A DNA stretch of 64,000 nucleotides, taken from positions 1,203,501 to 1,267,500 of the forward strand of contig NC_087377.1 of NCBI RefSeq assembly GCF_963675165.1, given 5' to 3'. The notes under the pieces are model-generated. The model saw nothing but the letters and a program-made list of their open reading frames with translations. It ran no database searches and was not told the origin of the DNA. Below, piece after piece: positions 34,611-46,274 of this stretch. Made by a program: the position numbers and the translations under genes. The stretch's first letter is position 1. Each line of letters begins with the position of its first letter. This DNA comes from Halichondria panicea. Its lineage: Eukaryota; Porifera; Demospongiae; Suberitida; Halichondriidae.

Positions 34611-35139
34611 CAACAGTTCATCTATCCTACTCGAGGTTTAGGAGATGAAGACTTTTACTTTCCACAGACGAGTAAGTTGCAGCAATGATTATGCAAGCAG
34701 TGTGCAAAGATATAATGTCGAGATGCTGGTTCCAGAAAGCGATCTCTTTCAGAGATTGATCCTCAAAATAGAGCTTACAATAATTATAACTATATTCTGT
34801 TGACCTCTGCACAAATTTGTTGATACAAAAAAATATATATTATATTCCAGTATAATTATAGCCAACACGGACGATTATATCTAACCAACAGAAATGTAGT
34901 GGTTAGCGTATGGGACCTCTCTTCATAACAAATAATTATGTTATGAACAGCAATAATTATATAATTACATAATACAACAATAATTATTATTAAGTTCTTG
35001 GCTGGCATAATCTACCAAGGCCTATTTATTGGATCTAGCATTTCCTCCATTGCTGTCCAACATGGGCTACGTCAACACACCAATGTCATCCTGCATCTAT
35101 TTTATATTCTCTAGACACTCAGGGCAAAAATCAATAGAA

Positions 35140-35560
35140 AAATTAAAATTCATGGATCCGTTGATTGTGGCGTAAGTTTGAAATCAATTTGTGGTAGCAC
35201 ATGTGTCAGTCAGTGTGACTGTGTCAAAATGTATCAGAATTCTGGCAAACAGTTACTACCACCTGTTCTGTTAATTCTTTTACATTCCTAGAATTGTGGC
35301 AAGAGCATAAAAACCGGAAAGGGATACATAAAGCATATCTTGACACATAGGGATGAAAATATAAAACCTGTAAGTCATTTTGCATCTCAAATACACACAT
35401 CCTTCTGTTTCCATGATTTCACTTTGGCTATACATGTATATTGTCTATACTCTCTGTTGTGATCAGTCTATCTGGTCTGTTTTGTTGTTAGCAAGGACAA
35501 AGTGATTGTTATGATTGTGGCTTAATTTGCAAGGACACTCTGGCGCGCTGCAGAGGAGGT
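35140..35560 (+). pseudogene. Short Cys/His-rich exon-like fragments
   Basis: Near 35290 a segment reads NCGKSIKTGKGYIKHILTHR and ends at a GTAAGT donor. Near 35497 a second reads QGQSDCYDCGLICKDTLARC. The spacing recalls half a zinc finger, but pairs are incomplete. No gene model can be built. Confidence 0.3.
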
Positions 35561-35865
35561 TGGACACAATCTTCTTCTTCTTCTTTGTAGCCCCTAACTA
35601 AAATCATCGCTACCTTTGTTTATGTAGAGAGTACAGTCACATGCAGATGACTCAGAGCCTGTTAAACTGACGAGAGCGTCCCAAGAGTAAATGTCCCTAG
35701 TTTATGCAGAGAGTGTTGTCACTGATGACTCTGCTCCAAAGTCCTCAAAGTGAAATAACGCCCCAGTCCTGGTTACGGCCGGCATAAATTATTGGAATCA
35801 GCAGTTAATACGAATGAAGAGGTGTTATACAATACATTTTATTGTTTGCCATGCATGTTACATTG

Positions 35866-36295
35866 CAAGCGGCTCGAGACATAACTAACGGCAATGTCGT
35901 TCAATTCTCCCCTGGACACGCCCTAGAAGTTGGAGTTAGGCGCAAACTCACCACCCATCTACAGGCCTGCCGCTCCATAGGTGTAAACTTCATTCCCATC
36001 TGGCCGAAACACTAGGAGGTCTAGGCGAAGAAGCAATCAACATCATAGATGCCATCAACCGGAGAGAAACCATGACACATTCCTCATCCTCCACCAAGAA
36101 GCATCTGTTTCATCGCCTGGCCATTGCACTTTGGAGAGGAAATGCCTGCCTGTGGCTTCATCGCCAACAAACTTTACCTCCTTCAGAGGATGGTATCCGC
36201 TAATCTGTATGCCCCCCCCCTCTTATCTTTTGGTCTGTTGCTTTTGTATTGTCTGATATTACATGAAAAAAAAAAGAAAAAAAAAAAAATCTCAA
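35866..36295 (+). mobile_element. 3' end of a retroelement with poly(A) tail
   Basis: The frame from 35874 gives ARDITNGNVVQFSPGHALEV and VRRKLTTHLQACRSIGVNFI. A one-base shift then leads to LAETLGGLGEEAINIIDAIN and HLFHRLAIALWRGNACLWLH, ending EDGIR-stop near 36203. This C-terminal module is one I associate with reverse-transcriptase ORFs of invertebrate retroelements. A 28-base A-rich tail (36265-36292) follows the stop, consistent with insertion of a 5'-truncated transcript. The frameshift marks it as dead. Confidence 0.65.
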
Positions 36296-37079
36296 AACAA
36301 AAAAATTTTTTTTATACTATTATGATTTTATTATGCTCACATTAAAGAACTATTTTAGACGATCTGAAGGTACATTATAAACCCTCTAACGTCACCTGAA
36401 GGAAGCAGTTCAATAAGTAAAGGAGGATATAAAGAGCAGATTACGGGACTACAATCAAAACAAAAGCAAAAATACGACATGGTTTGGAGCAAATGCATGG
36501 AAGTTCTAACCTGTATTTGAAGTACAAGAACCTACTTTCATCCTTGTTTGAGCCAAGCATTCTCAGCAAAGGTAACGTTGTGAGAAGAACTCCTTGAATC
36601 AGAGTATTACAAGTTCAAGAGGTCTATAATTATAGGTTTCAGAGAGGCAACTGAGATATACGTACTGTACAGAGATGAGTTCGGTATTCGCATTGTAATG
36701 CTGACGTATGCTTTCCAACAGGGTTTGTCCAAATAGTTACGGCTCACATTCTTCCTGTTCTTTATTTTGCTGTTGCAAAGACCATTCACAATTACACGAT
36801 TGTCCAACGGTGTTCCTTTAATTAAGCTAGCTACTGTTGTACGAATAGATATACGCAGCTAATAAATATTTTGCTGTTACGCAGATAATTACACGTAAAT
36901 ACTTAAAGGGAGAACTGGAAATTATGAAAAATGTTAACACAATAATGTCGTTGAGTATTATTATTGATTCCTGCCAAATTCCAGGGAAATCCAAAAATGT
37001 CCTGTATATGATCATGCATGGATGGAGACTACTGTTGATCATGGATGGACTACTCTTGGTAATTCTATTCCTATTCAGG

Positions 37080-37320
37080 ATTTCAAGAAACGGCTAGTCG
37101 ATCAAATAATCAAAGATGACGTGAGTTCGGGTTGATTCATTTATGCAGTCCTCAGTAATCCTATTCAGGACTTCAAGCAGCAGCTACGGTTGAAAATGGG
37201 TGATAACTTCCCAAGCTGTTTACAACGTGCTGTTGTCGCACCTTCCTTGTCTATTGAAACAAGAATAAGGCATTTGGATAAAGAAAAATGTTACCTATGT
37301 TGCCCTGTGAGTTTGAGAAT
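37080..37320 (+). pseudogene. Duplicated short exon fragments
   Basis: Two segments each open with ATTCAGGA.TTCAAG. The first is DFKKRLVDQIIKDD with a GTGAGT donor near 37120. The second is DFKQQLRLKMGDNFPSC, continuing to RIRHLDKEKCYLCCP with a TGAGTT donor-like end near 37310. They are tandem copies of an unidentified exon. Confidence 0.35.
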
Positions 37321-37344
37321 ACAACCGATAATTAGGAGAGTGTA

Positions 37345-37470
37345 CTGTTGATCATGGATGGACACTACTGTTAATCATGGATGGACACTACTGTTGATCA
37401 TGGATGGACACTACTGTTGATCATGGATGGACACTACTGTTGATAATGGATGGACACTACTGTTGAGAAA
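37345..37470. repeat. 23-base minisatellite
   Basis: Just over five copies of a unit CTGTTGATCATGGATGGACACTA with one or two substitutions each. A single stray copy lies at 37027-37050, about 300 bases upstream, so the array probably expanded from that sequence. Confidence 0.9.
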
Positions 37471-38282
37471 CACTAGCAAGTCCTTTGTTAGATTATAACA
37501 CTGAATGCGATTAGAAAGAATTTATAATTCATTGTGACCGTACTGCGAAGAGTACGTCAAAACACCTCAGGTACACACTTTAATGCTGATTTTCAGTTGT
37601 AGATGAACTGTCAACAAAGCTACATACATATTACTGCAATAGACATGCACTGTAAAAGGCATAGCTTATATACGCCTACTATAGCGTATCTTTTCATTAT
37701 TATAAAAGGCACAAGACAACCGAAACATAAAAACATGCAGTGGCTCTGTGGAGTAAGTTAGTTAATTTTGTGTTTACTACTAGATAAGTATACCACTGTC
37801 ACTAAATGGTGAGTGGTTGGCACAAGACATCAGGCGGTACTTATCGTGCATGGTTGTGTTATTGCAGAAGTATATGATTATCTTCAATCACTGTTGTGTC
37901 CCTTACAAAGGATAGGAGACAGTTGTACACCACGGACACGAAGAACTAGCTGACAGCCTCAGAGCAACCATCGACAAAAGTTCACTCTTACCAAATTATG
38001 AATGCCGGTTGTTTCTGTATGAATGGAATTAGTGCGGAGGACCAGCGAGTGGGTCTGGTAGAGGAGCCATGATACAGTAATTTCCTATTGGGTAAGTACA
38101 CAAACATGCTCTGTAGAGAAGATATGTCGTAATTTGCATACGTTTCTGTATCATCTGTCACACAAAAATACCCCTCCCACGTCTGCATGTGTCAGGGTTG
38201 CCGCTCAAATTGGAGAAACATCCAATATTTTCTCTTTTCGCGGAATGTCTAAAATAATAATTAAGAGTAGAGCCCACAACTT

Positions 38283-38640
38283 TATATCCCTTGTCAGACA
38301 GGTATGTCTCCCAGGCCGGCCTCTGTGCACCAACATGGTTACTCCCTATAGTAGACCTATTCTATAGTGGGTGGAAGCTCATGCAGTTGTCCCCACCCTC
38401 GACCTTACTTTCGCGATCACTTAACAGCTAGTTACTTATCACCACATCACAGGATCTAGAAGCTGCAAATTGAGAGATGCTGCAGGTGCAGAACTGGCAC
38501 TTGTCAGTCGTGCGTGTGCAAGAAGGGAGGCAGGCCCTTTACAAACTGTCTCCCAGGGCCTCTGTGTGCCAACAAGGTTAGTCCCTGTATCCGATGGCTT
38601 GATAAATTATAAACGTAATAATTAGATTTGTTGACTGTAC
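38283..38640 (+). pseudogene. Cys-rich exon, copy 1 of a tandem segmental duplication
   Basis: Near 38475 the frame reads RCCRCRTGTCQSCVCKKGG, followed by CLPGPLCANK and a GTTAGT donor-like end. A partial copy of the second half (QVCLPGRPLCTNM) is at about 38298. The pattern C-C-x-C-R-x-G-x-C-x-x-C resembles cysteine-rich N-terminal modules that I associate with transposon ORFs of sponges and cnidarians; this is recollection, not a search result. The flanks (GGGTGG...CCCTCGA and CTTGATAAATTATAAA) are duplicated near 39.3-39.5 kb. Confidence 0.5.
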
Positions 38641-38922
38641 ACAAATGATGAAAAAGAAAAAAGATCAAATTCTCTTTAGGCCATAATTATGTAATGTATG
38701 TAATTGGGAAGCGTTATTGCTTAATCACAGTCACTGTCACTTGGACAAGGCTTGGACAAGGCTACGGGGTTCACAGTGCAGCTAATTATGGTAATATGTA
38801 AGTACTGTATAAGGTTAGCATAATTATAATTATGCTGATCTTTGGCGGATTTTCTCACAGTTACTTATTGATTGAATGGCAGGGAATACTCAGACCATCG
38901 AAAGAATTGCAAGTTGATATAC

Positions 38923-39119
38923 CTTAAGGTTGGTATTATTGGCGGGTACTAATTTTAGCGGTTTGAAATGACTAGACTGGCGACGCCTCAATATTACTCT
39001 CTAATTGTACGTAATGCTGACGTGTTTGTATTATTAGCGAGTGGTTGATTTAGCGAAAAAATGTCAATTCGCTAAATTCGCTAAAATAACAACCCGTTAA
39101 TAATACCGACCTTAAGGTA
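38923..39119. mobile_element. MITE with 38-base TIRs ending CCTTAAGG
   Basis: The left end CCTTAAGGTTGGTATTATTG continues to CGGGTACTAATTTTAGCG. The right end is the inverse, CGCTAAAATAACAACCCGTT leading to ACCGACCTTAAGG. TA lies outside both ends, compatible with a TA target duplication. About 195 bases, no frame. Confidence 0.85.
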
Positions 39120-39323
39120 AATAATTATGCTATTATTATATACTTGCGATGAGCTCCTCAATCAGAAAGTTTCAGTTCCGCTTCTTTGTAGGACACATAG
39201 ATGACGATAGAGCGCTAATTGAAGCGAAGCTATCAAAGGACCGATTGGTGAGTAACTTAGCATCCGATGACTTGATAAATTATAAATGTAATAATTAGAT
39301 TTGTTGAATGTACACAAATTAAA

Positions 39324-39530
39324 GATGTCAACCGCGAGATGCTGTAGATGTAGAACTGGCACCTGTCAGTCGTGTGTGCCAGAAAAAAGGCAGCCCCTGC
39401 ACATACTGCCCCCCAGGGTCTTCGTGCACAAACAAGGTTAGTCCCTATATAGTAGATCTATTCTAGTGGGTGGGGGGAAGCAGTTAATTGTCTCCACCCT
39501 CGATCTCACTTCCGCGATCACTTTAAATCA
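39324..39530 (+). pseudogene. Cys-rich exon, copy 2
   Basis: ATGTCAACCGCGAGATGCTG opens MSTARCCRCRTGTCQSC at 39326. A frameshift follows, since the related downstream VCQKKGSPCTYCPPG is in another frame. The 3' flank (TAGATCTATTCTAGTGGGTG...CTCGAT.TCACTT.CGCGATCAC) matches the flank of copy 1. Confidence 0.5.
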
Positions 39531-39814
39531 ACTAACGTAAATGTTGATTATCTTTTTAACATTAGTATAATTATGTATTAGAAAATGGAAATAGCGAAAA
39601 AATAATTGAAATAATTATCAAAAACGGTACCTTTATAATTATTATCACCGTGTTATCTTATTCTATTGTTTTGGAACTTCTCCAACTTGTTTGGTTTAAG
39701 AGGCCCGAACTACCGTAAAAGCTGGTCTTTAAGTGCATGTCGACCCATATGCGCATATGGTTGCTGGTTTTTCCCTTCTATCTAATGGGTTTATCTTTTT
39801 TTTATAGTGATTCT

Positions 39815-40290
39815 TCTCCAAGACATGGTAAGAGTGGCGCTCGGTGAAATTGCAGAAAGAACGGACTGTGTACATGGAAACCCCCTCTTGGAGGGTGAAG
39901 AGAGAGTCTGTGTAACTCAACTCACAAACGGAGAACTTAGACGTGACGGGTATGACATTGAGGAGGGTGGATTTTGTAGTTGTACTTATTGTGTTTCATT
40001 TTGGCTAGTTGAGTTTACCATTGTTTATTCCATTCCTAAAAGGCATTAACAAAATTGAACAATAGTTATGTACTGGGACCCCATGATGGAAATGCTGTGC
40101 TTGCAAGAGATATGAAGGTACGTTGGGGTAGAATGGTAACTGCTTATATAGAAAACGGGATTGCCGTTTCTCGTTTCATGCCTTTTTTAACGTACTTAAC
40201 CACCTTTGCAGCAAACCACAATGAAGCCCTGAAAACAATGGGAGAAGAGGAATTCAAGAGGGGCTTGGCACTGACTAGGTAGCCTTATAG
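39815..40290 (+). other. Unidentified open frames
   Basis: Frames at 39807-40049 (80 aa) and 40055-40282 (75 aa) have reasonable composition (for example LGEIAERTDCVHGNPLLEGE) and end near donor-like sites, but I recognise no family. They may be further exons of the same duplicated set. Low confidence that they are expressed. Confidence 0.3.
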
Positions 40291-41339
40291 TAAAATACTA
40301 GTATAACCTGTTTGGTTGTCTGGTTTGATGTCTGACAACTGCTCTACTGTTTGGTGGCTTCGCGTTGTGCTGAAGTTGTTTGACTGGTGAGTAGTTTGTT
40401 CATAGTGGAAAGTATGCCATTCCTTGAAGAGAAACATGTGCAACTTTTGAGATCAGGCGGCCTTGTTGGAAAAGTGCGGCTTTCCACTGATATGTCTCAA
40501 GATGACTATAAATTATGGCCACAGTGTCATCACATCCAAGGGTATAGGTGGGTATGCAGAAGCAAAGGAAACACAACATTTTTTGTAAGACAGAGTCTTG
40601 ATACCTAAATCAGACGCGTGAGCAGAGATATAGAGCAATCGCCTAAGGTACATAAATACTTCCTAAGATGAAGACTTATACTGACTGAACTACTTCTATA
40701 TGCAGACGAGTGCACGAGTTGCACAGATATACAAGGAGTTGCTGTAATTTTCTTACACTTTGTGGTGTAGTTCAAAAAAGTTCGAAATATGGAAAAAGAC
40801 GAAGTTACAGTAGAAATCTAAAAGTTGAACATTATAAATTATAAATGTCAGGCCATATTAGGATGCCAAGTTGTATTACCATCACTAGGCACTTGTGAAA
40901 AGAAAATTAAAGAAACTGCATGCTATGCAGGTCATCAAGAGATTGCGACTTACTTGAGGAGGTTCGATGTAGCACTGGTAAGTGAGGTTGTTATAATTAT
41001 TTGTATATTAATAATTGGTATATTGGTAGACCTATAGCGAAAAAATGTTTAGAGATAAATTGCAAATTTGCTATACCATAAATGTTATTATTATAATAAT
41101 AAGATCAGGGAGAGCAAGGGTGATGCTGCCAAACTCGGATATTAATTTTGAAAAGAGTAAATTATACTGTCAGAAATGTGCTTGCTTGCATATAGCACAG
41201 CGGGCAGTGAAGAAATATTTCTTTTTACAAGAATAAAGATCTATTAATTATAAATTATCACTCTACTCAAGAGGTTAAGTATTTACCCTAGTTCATTATG
41301 ATGCCAAATTTAAAAGCTCTTTACTGTGTACACTTTATA

Positions 41340-41394
41340 CTATAGACAGTTTAAAAGAGACGCGTTCACAGGGTGGAAGAATTTATGCAGGCAA
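41340..41394 (+). pseudogene. Duplicated short exon, copy 1, interrupted by retroelement
   Basis: CAGTTTAAAAGAGACGCGTT reads FKRDAFTGWKNLCRQ. A second copy at 43281-43333 reads FKRVASCTGWKNLCRQ and is followed by a GTAACT donor. In copy 1 the similarity ends exactly at that donor, where retroelement sequence begins. Confidence 0.55.
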
Positions 41395-42966
41395 CAAAAT
41401 CTGCCCAATCCCAAAGAAGGGCGACCCCCATCTTGTAGAAAACTTTAGGCCCATCTCTCTTCTCCCAATTATATCCAAAGTCTTTGAAACTATCATCTAC
41501 AAGAAAATTATTACATTCGTGAGACCAAAGATAACATGCCAACAATTCGGGTTCCTAAGAAACCGATCATGTCTTTCTCAATTAATCCTATTCTTTTCCC
41601 AAGTTTTTGACAACATAGAAAACCGAAAACCTACAGATGTCATCTACCTAGATTTTAAGAAAGCTTTCGACACGGTCCCACACAATGAGCTGTTGCTAAA
41701 GCTTTGGAAGACAGGCATCACAGGCCCTCTTTGGCTGTGGTTTAAATCGTACCTACATGACAGGATACACTTCACAAGTGTTATTAATACTCCATCCAAC
41801 TACTTACCAGTTATGTCAGGAGTTCCGCAAGGAAGCATCCTAGGCCCACTGTTATTTATTATTTTTATCAATGACCTACCGGAGTGCATCTCATCTGCCA
41901 ATCCATTTCTATTTGCGGACGACACAAAGCTAGTAAAGTGCATCACTTCTACGGAAGACCAATTGGAATTACAAACAGACATCAACCAGTTGTCATCCTG
42001 GTGCACTACTTGGAACATGCAACTCAATGAAGGAAAATGTAATGTGCTGCGCATAACTCATCCTAGCTGGCACGAAGACAACCCTAATACACTCTACTCA
42101 ATCCACAATTCTCACCTTAACTTTGCTACAAAAGAAAAAGACCTAGGCTTGTGCATAGCCAACAACTTCTCCTGGTCACTGCATTATAACCTCATATCGT
42201 CTAAGGCCTACCGAGCTCTTAACCTCATCCGACGGACGATTTCAATGAAATCAGAAACCAGCACAAAAAAATCGTTATATATAACCCTAGTTAGATCCCA
42301 GGTCACCTACTGCTCCCAAGTCTGGAGACCAAATTTGATCAAGGACATTCAAAAACTAGAAAGAATCCAGAGGAGAGCCACCAAATTCATACTCAATGAT
42401 TACTCAAGCTCATACAGATCAAGGCTGTCCGATTTGAAGCTACTACCTCTAATGTACTGGTTTGAAATACAGGACATAATGTTTCTAGTAAAGTCACTAA
42501 AGGAACCCTCGGACAACTTCAACATAAGAGATCACATCAAATTCGTTACTGGTCGCACCCGCTTCAGTTGCAACAACAAACTCACTGTACAAGCCAATCA
42601 CTACAGCGCAAGCAGACACTTCTACCTCAATCGTATCACAAGGTTATGGAACTTGATGCCCACTATGCTGATGGATATCAGTGCACCACTAACTTCAACA
42701 AAGAATACACTCCACCATTACTTCTGGGAGCACTTCAAACAAAACTTTGTCTCTGACATCCCATGTACCTACCACTTAATGTGCCCATGCAACAGATGCT
42801 ACACACGTAATTATAGCTAGCTTCACATGTAATCATTAAATTATCCAGCTGTGTCGCTCAATGCGGCACAGTCTGTCAGCTATAGTCTTTGCTACAACAA
42901 TCACTTGTTTTTATATCATTCACGTTACAGGCTGTAAAGTCTTAATAATAATAATAATAATAATAC
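41395..42966 (+). mobile_element. 5'-truncated non-LTR retrotransposon (CR1/jockey-like)
   Basis: A frame continuous from 41402 to 42820 encodes about 470 residues of reverse transcriptase and its C-terminal part. It opens CPIPKKGDPHLVENFRPISL. Motifs in order: GFLRNRSC, IYLDFKKAFDTVPH, SGVPQGSILGPLLF, and the catalytic PFLFADDTK with the paired aspartates intact. It ends with a TYHLMCPCNRCY Cys motif. The endonuclease domain is missing, as expected after 5' truncation. The 3' terminus is a (TAA)n tail at about 42942-42966, typical of CR1/L2-type elements that end in short repeats rather than poly(A). No stop or frameshift is seen in the retained part, so insertion is fairly recent. Target duplications were not found. 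Confidence 0.9.
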
Positions 42967-43280
42967 ATACAATAATGTGAGCGTGTGATTGGTCCGTTTA
43001 TATTTACTGCCCGCTGTGCTATATGCAAGCATGCAGCTCAACACATTTCTGACAGTACAATTATAAATTATCACTGTGCTCGTGTCACAAAAGAGTTTGT
43101 ACTTGGCCGCTCATTTCGACAACCTGGAAATGTTCACGGGGACTCACTCCTGCTGAACAAATCAGTTTTTAAACAGCACAGATAGCTGAGTGCTTGTCCC
43201 TGTGGCAGAGAACTATAATATGGCTCTGTCATGCATGACATCGTTATAATTATACGCTTCAGCTACAGGCAATCTCCTCT

Positions 43281-43333
43281 AGACAGTTTAAAAGAGTCGC
43301 GTCATGCACAGGGTGGAAGAATTTATGCAGGCA
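43281..43333 (+). pseudogene. Duplicated short exon, copy 2
   Basis: See the copy at 41340. Here the exon GACAGTTTAAAAGAGTCGCG...GCAGGCAA is followed by GTAACT, a usable donor, and by normal intergenic sequence. Confidence 0.45.
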
Positions 43334-43489
43334 AGTAACTCGGAGGCTGCAACTTACAAAGCTCTTGTGAAGATTATCAAAATTATAATTATTGTACTAC
43401 CTTCAAAGCTATACTCAAAGGTTCAAATTTCGATGGATACACTCTTGAGGATTGAGTAAATATGACATTGCTATATAGTGAAGTGTTCA

Positions 43490-43690
43490 ACTCATGCAGG
43501 CAGCCTTCGCCCTAATCCACTCAACGTCAAGTTCCTGGCCTGGCAACTGCGGGACTTAAGTTTCTGTCGGTGGAATAGGAATCGAGTATTCCCTATTATT
43601 CCTCCCATTGGTCCCATTCCTCTAGGTGCAGTAGGTCCACCAGGGGCACAGGGACAACAAGGCCCAATTAAGTACTGTATAATATCCTGA
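43490..43690 (+). pseudogene. Collagen-like exon, copy 1
   Basis: The frame reads LNVKFLAWQLRDLSFCRWNR, then PIIPPIGPIPLGAVGPPGAQ and a few more Gly-X-Y triplets, then stops (KYCIIS-stop). The copy at 44640-44921 shares the LNVKFLAWQLRD..FCRWN.NRVFPI block and has a longer collagenous part. Sequence after the stop (43681-44040) is duplicated at 46275-46690. Confidence 0.55.
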
Positions 43691-44379
43691 ACATAAAGAC
43701 GATCATTTCCTTCAATTCCTCTTGAGTGATGGAAGATATGAACATAAACTTTCACGTGTAGCGCATTATTTGTTATGTAAGCCCAATAAAAATCCAAATA
43801 AATATCGAGTTTTTAACTGCGCTTCAGTGTTTGCCAATCTCTACACTAACACATTACAATGTACAGATCCTGCCTTCTACTAGCTAGCATACCTGAATCA
43901 AATAATAAAAATTAGTCTCCGGTAAAGTTCTTGCCGTAATTATTATTTCTCCCCATCAACAAAATCTTTTTCTCACAAACACCATAACACACAGCGGAGA
44001 GGTTGTGCAATAATCAAAATGTCCATGCCTGCACGATTGTAACTCAGTTTAAAGTTATGGCCAAAGCAATTAGTTAATTCCCCTAATTTTCACTAGCCTA
44101 GCACAAGAGTCAATTTGAAAGGAGACAACAACATACCAGATCACTTCAGTTGGAAGGCAGAGGTTTGGTACTACCAAGTCTTTGGAAAGCGACCCATGCA
44201 CACGCAGGACAGTCCATTCCTAATTGTGTTTCAAGGTATGCTTGACTTTTGGTCTTGCCTTATTGTGGCCTTAATCGGCCTGGTCTCGAGGCTAGGCATG
44301 CCTGTGGTTAAGGTTCTAGCCTGCGCCTGTGGTTGCTCAAGCGGTTGTGGTTCGAATTCGGTGGTTGTGTAGCTGCAGA

Positions 44380-44450
44380 ATTCAAGATGTCGAGATGTTG
44401 CAGGTGCAGGACGGGTACCTGCCAACATGCGATTATGGCTATAATTATAC
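44380..44450 (+). pseudogene. Cys-rich exon, copy 3
   Basis: ATGTCGAGATGTTGCAGGTG opens MSRCCRCRTGTCQHAIMA at 44386, the same N-terminal module as at 38475 and 39326, then diverges. Confidence 0.45.
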
Positions 44451-44637
44451 ATGTACCTGCCAAAATTAGGACAGGAAATAGGAAGGAATTTTTGTTATGG
44501 TATTAATAGCTGTTACTCTCGCTTGCCAATAAAGCAAATTTCACTAATCACATTTTTTTTCTAACGTGACAAAACAAGACTAGTCATAATTAAGTTGTTT
44601 CGTAGCTGACATAATTATAATTTCTTTCTATACACAG

Positions 44638-44921
44638 ATGCCGTTCTCTTACAAGGGGGAGAATGTCCCAGTCTGGCTTTAAACGTCAAGTTCCTGGCAT
44701 GGCAGCTCCGGGACATGGGTTTCTGTCGGTGGAATTGTAACAGAGTATTCCCAATAGTTCCTCCCATTCCTCCAGCAGCAGGTGTAATAGGTCCGGCAGG
44801 TCCACCTGGGGCGCAGGGTCTACCTGGGGCACAGGGCATACAAGGTCCACCAGGACCAATTGCGCCACAGGGACAACAAGGCCAAAGCATATGTGACAGG
44901 GCCAATGAAAACGGACCTTAA
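44638..44921 (+). CDS. Collagen-like exon, copy 2 (partial gene)
   Basis: After a CACAG acceptor at 44637 the frame reads AVLLQGGECPSLALNVKFLA, WQLRDMGFCRWNCNRVFPIV and PPIPPAAGVIGPAGPPGAQG, with about twelve Gly-X-Y triplets to the end (GPPGPIAPQGQQGQS), then ICDRANENGP-stop. The short triple-helix segment after a Cys-containing globular block recalls short-chain collagens of invertebrates. Upstream exons with a signal peptide are not assignable with confidence; the broken signal exon at 33718 is one candidate. The last 30 bases before the stop match, inverted, 46235-46278, so the present C-terminus may come from a rearrangement. Confidence 0.5.
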
Positions 44922-45181
44922 CGCGGCAATAATTAAATTAAGCTATAGGCCAATTTAGTAGAAATGAAAAACATGGGCAAAAAATTTTTTTTTTCACAGG
45001 TGCTAACTTCAACCCTTCCTCTACCTACCTGTAAAAATTTGGGTCTCTACAAAGCTTTAAACAGGTCAAGTGTGGACGTTGAAGAAACTCACCGAACTTT
45101 CATTTTTTACAATGAAATTTACTGTCTACGTGAGGGGAAATTCCCTGGGAATTTCCCTATTATTGTTAATTATTTTTAACA

Positions 45182-46270
45182 AATAAAAGATGACAACTTG
45201 TACAGGACTATTTCATCAGCCCAGTACTTACAATCATCAAGAGGAGCCAGGTATATTATAGCTCCACTTCTTAACAAACATAATTTAGCAACAGAAATAG
45301 ATCAGAAAGAGCAGCTATCTAGCTAGCTAGCTTGGCGTAGATCCACTCTTGTTTCTTTAGATGTACGTATCCCGTGCCACTTGTCCTCATAAACACTCCA
45401 TAACAACCTACAGATAAGTAGTAAGTTAAGATAGACACAATATCAATGTCACTTACATTCTAGCCAATAGACAAGCGTTTCTCAGGCCTCCGACACTTAC
45501 CACCACCTGGGGGAACCATCAATATAAATGTTATACGACAATTCCACGCAGTTTCCTGGGCCCTCCATGATGTGATCACCCATCCCATCAGGCCTGTTAC
45601 TACTAAGCACAATGGCAGTGATACCAGTACTAAATTAAAGGAGGAAAGCTTCTTATAAGGCTACTAATAAGTTGGATCAAGCCTTAGATCGATACGGATG
45701 AATACTAAGTGAAAGACTACCTATAATAGATCACTTAGGCTTCCTTTAAGCTGTATGAAGGACAGAGACACTTTCTGTAGGCTCCATACAAGTGAGGGAT
45801 CTTTTATAAGACTGATACATTACACAGATAATAAGTACAAGCTTATAACAACACATGAGAGCTTACCATTTGAGCGACGGGAGTCTTTGTCTCTTTATTT
45901 CTTCAAAGATCCTTCCTAGGTGCCAAGCAATCCAGCTACATAGCTATACTAGCTAGCTAGAGAGTCCTAGAACGCCTAGCCTTCATCTAACTAACTTGTC
46001 TTATCCAGAACATCTTTTACTAAGCTTTATGAGTATACGGAAGTGCCCGGAAGCCAATAATTGAACTTCAATTATCATGACGTTTGAGCGTCATTTACTC
46101 AAGAGGGCGTTGCAATACCTTTGTAGCGTTCCCTCGAACATATCTCCGGAAAGAAAGTAGCTAGGAGGTCGATCTTGGTATCATTTTGAAGCTTAAAGGA
46201 CGCCCTATCCGATTCAACAATAAAAACTGATTCGAAAATGCCCGCGTTAAGGTCTGTTTTCATTGGCCCT
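45182..46270. other. No gene seen
   Basis: No splice-flanked coding segment was found. AGCTAGCTAGCT runs occur near 45318 and 45950. The minus frame at 46099-46302 overlaps the inverted duplication described for the collagen-like copy. Confidence 0.45.
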
Positions 46271-46274
46271 GTCA

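Noticed and set aside
43492-44905. Minus-strand frames with Gly-Pro-Cys repeats
   Set aside because: Antisense of the collagen-like exons; GCN/CCN codons mirror into Gly/Pro-rich peptide. The plus strand has the regular Gly-X-Y pattern and the acceptor.
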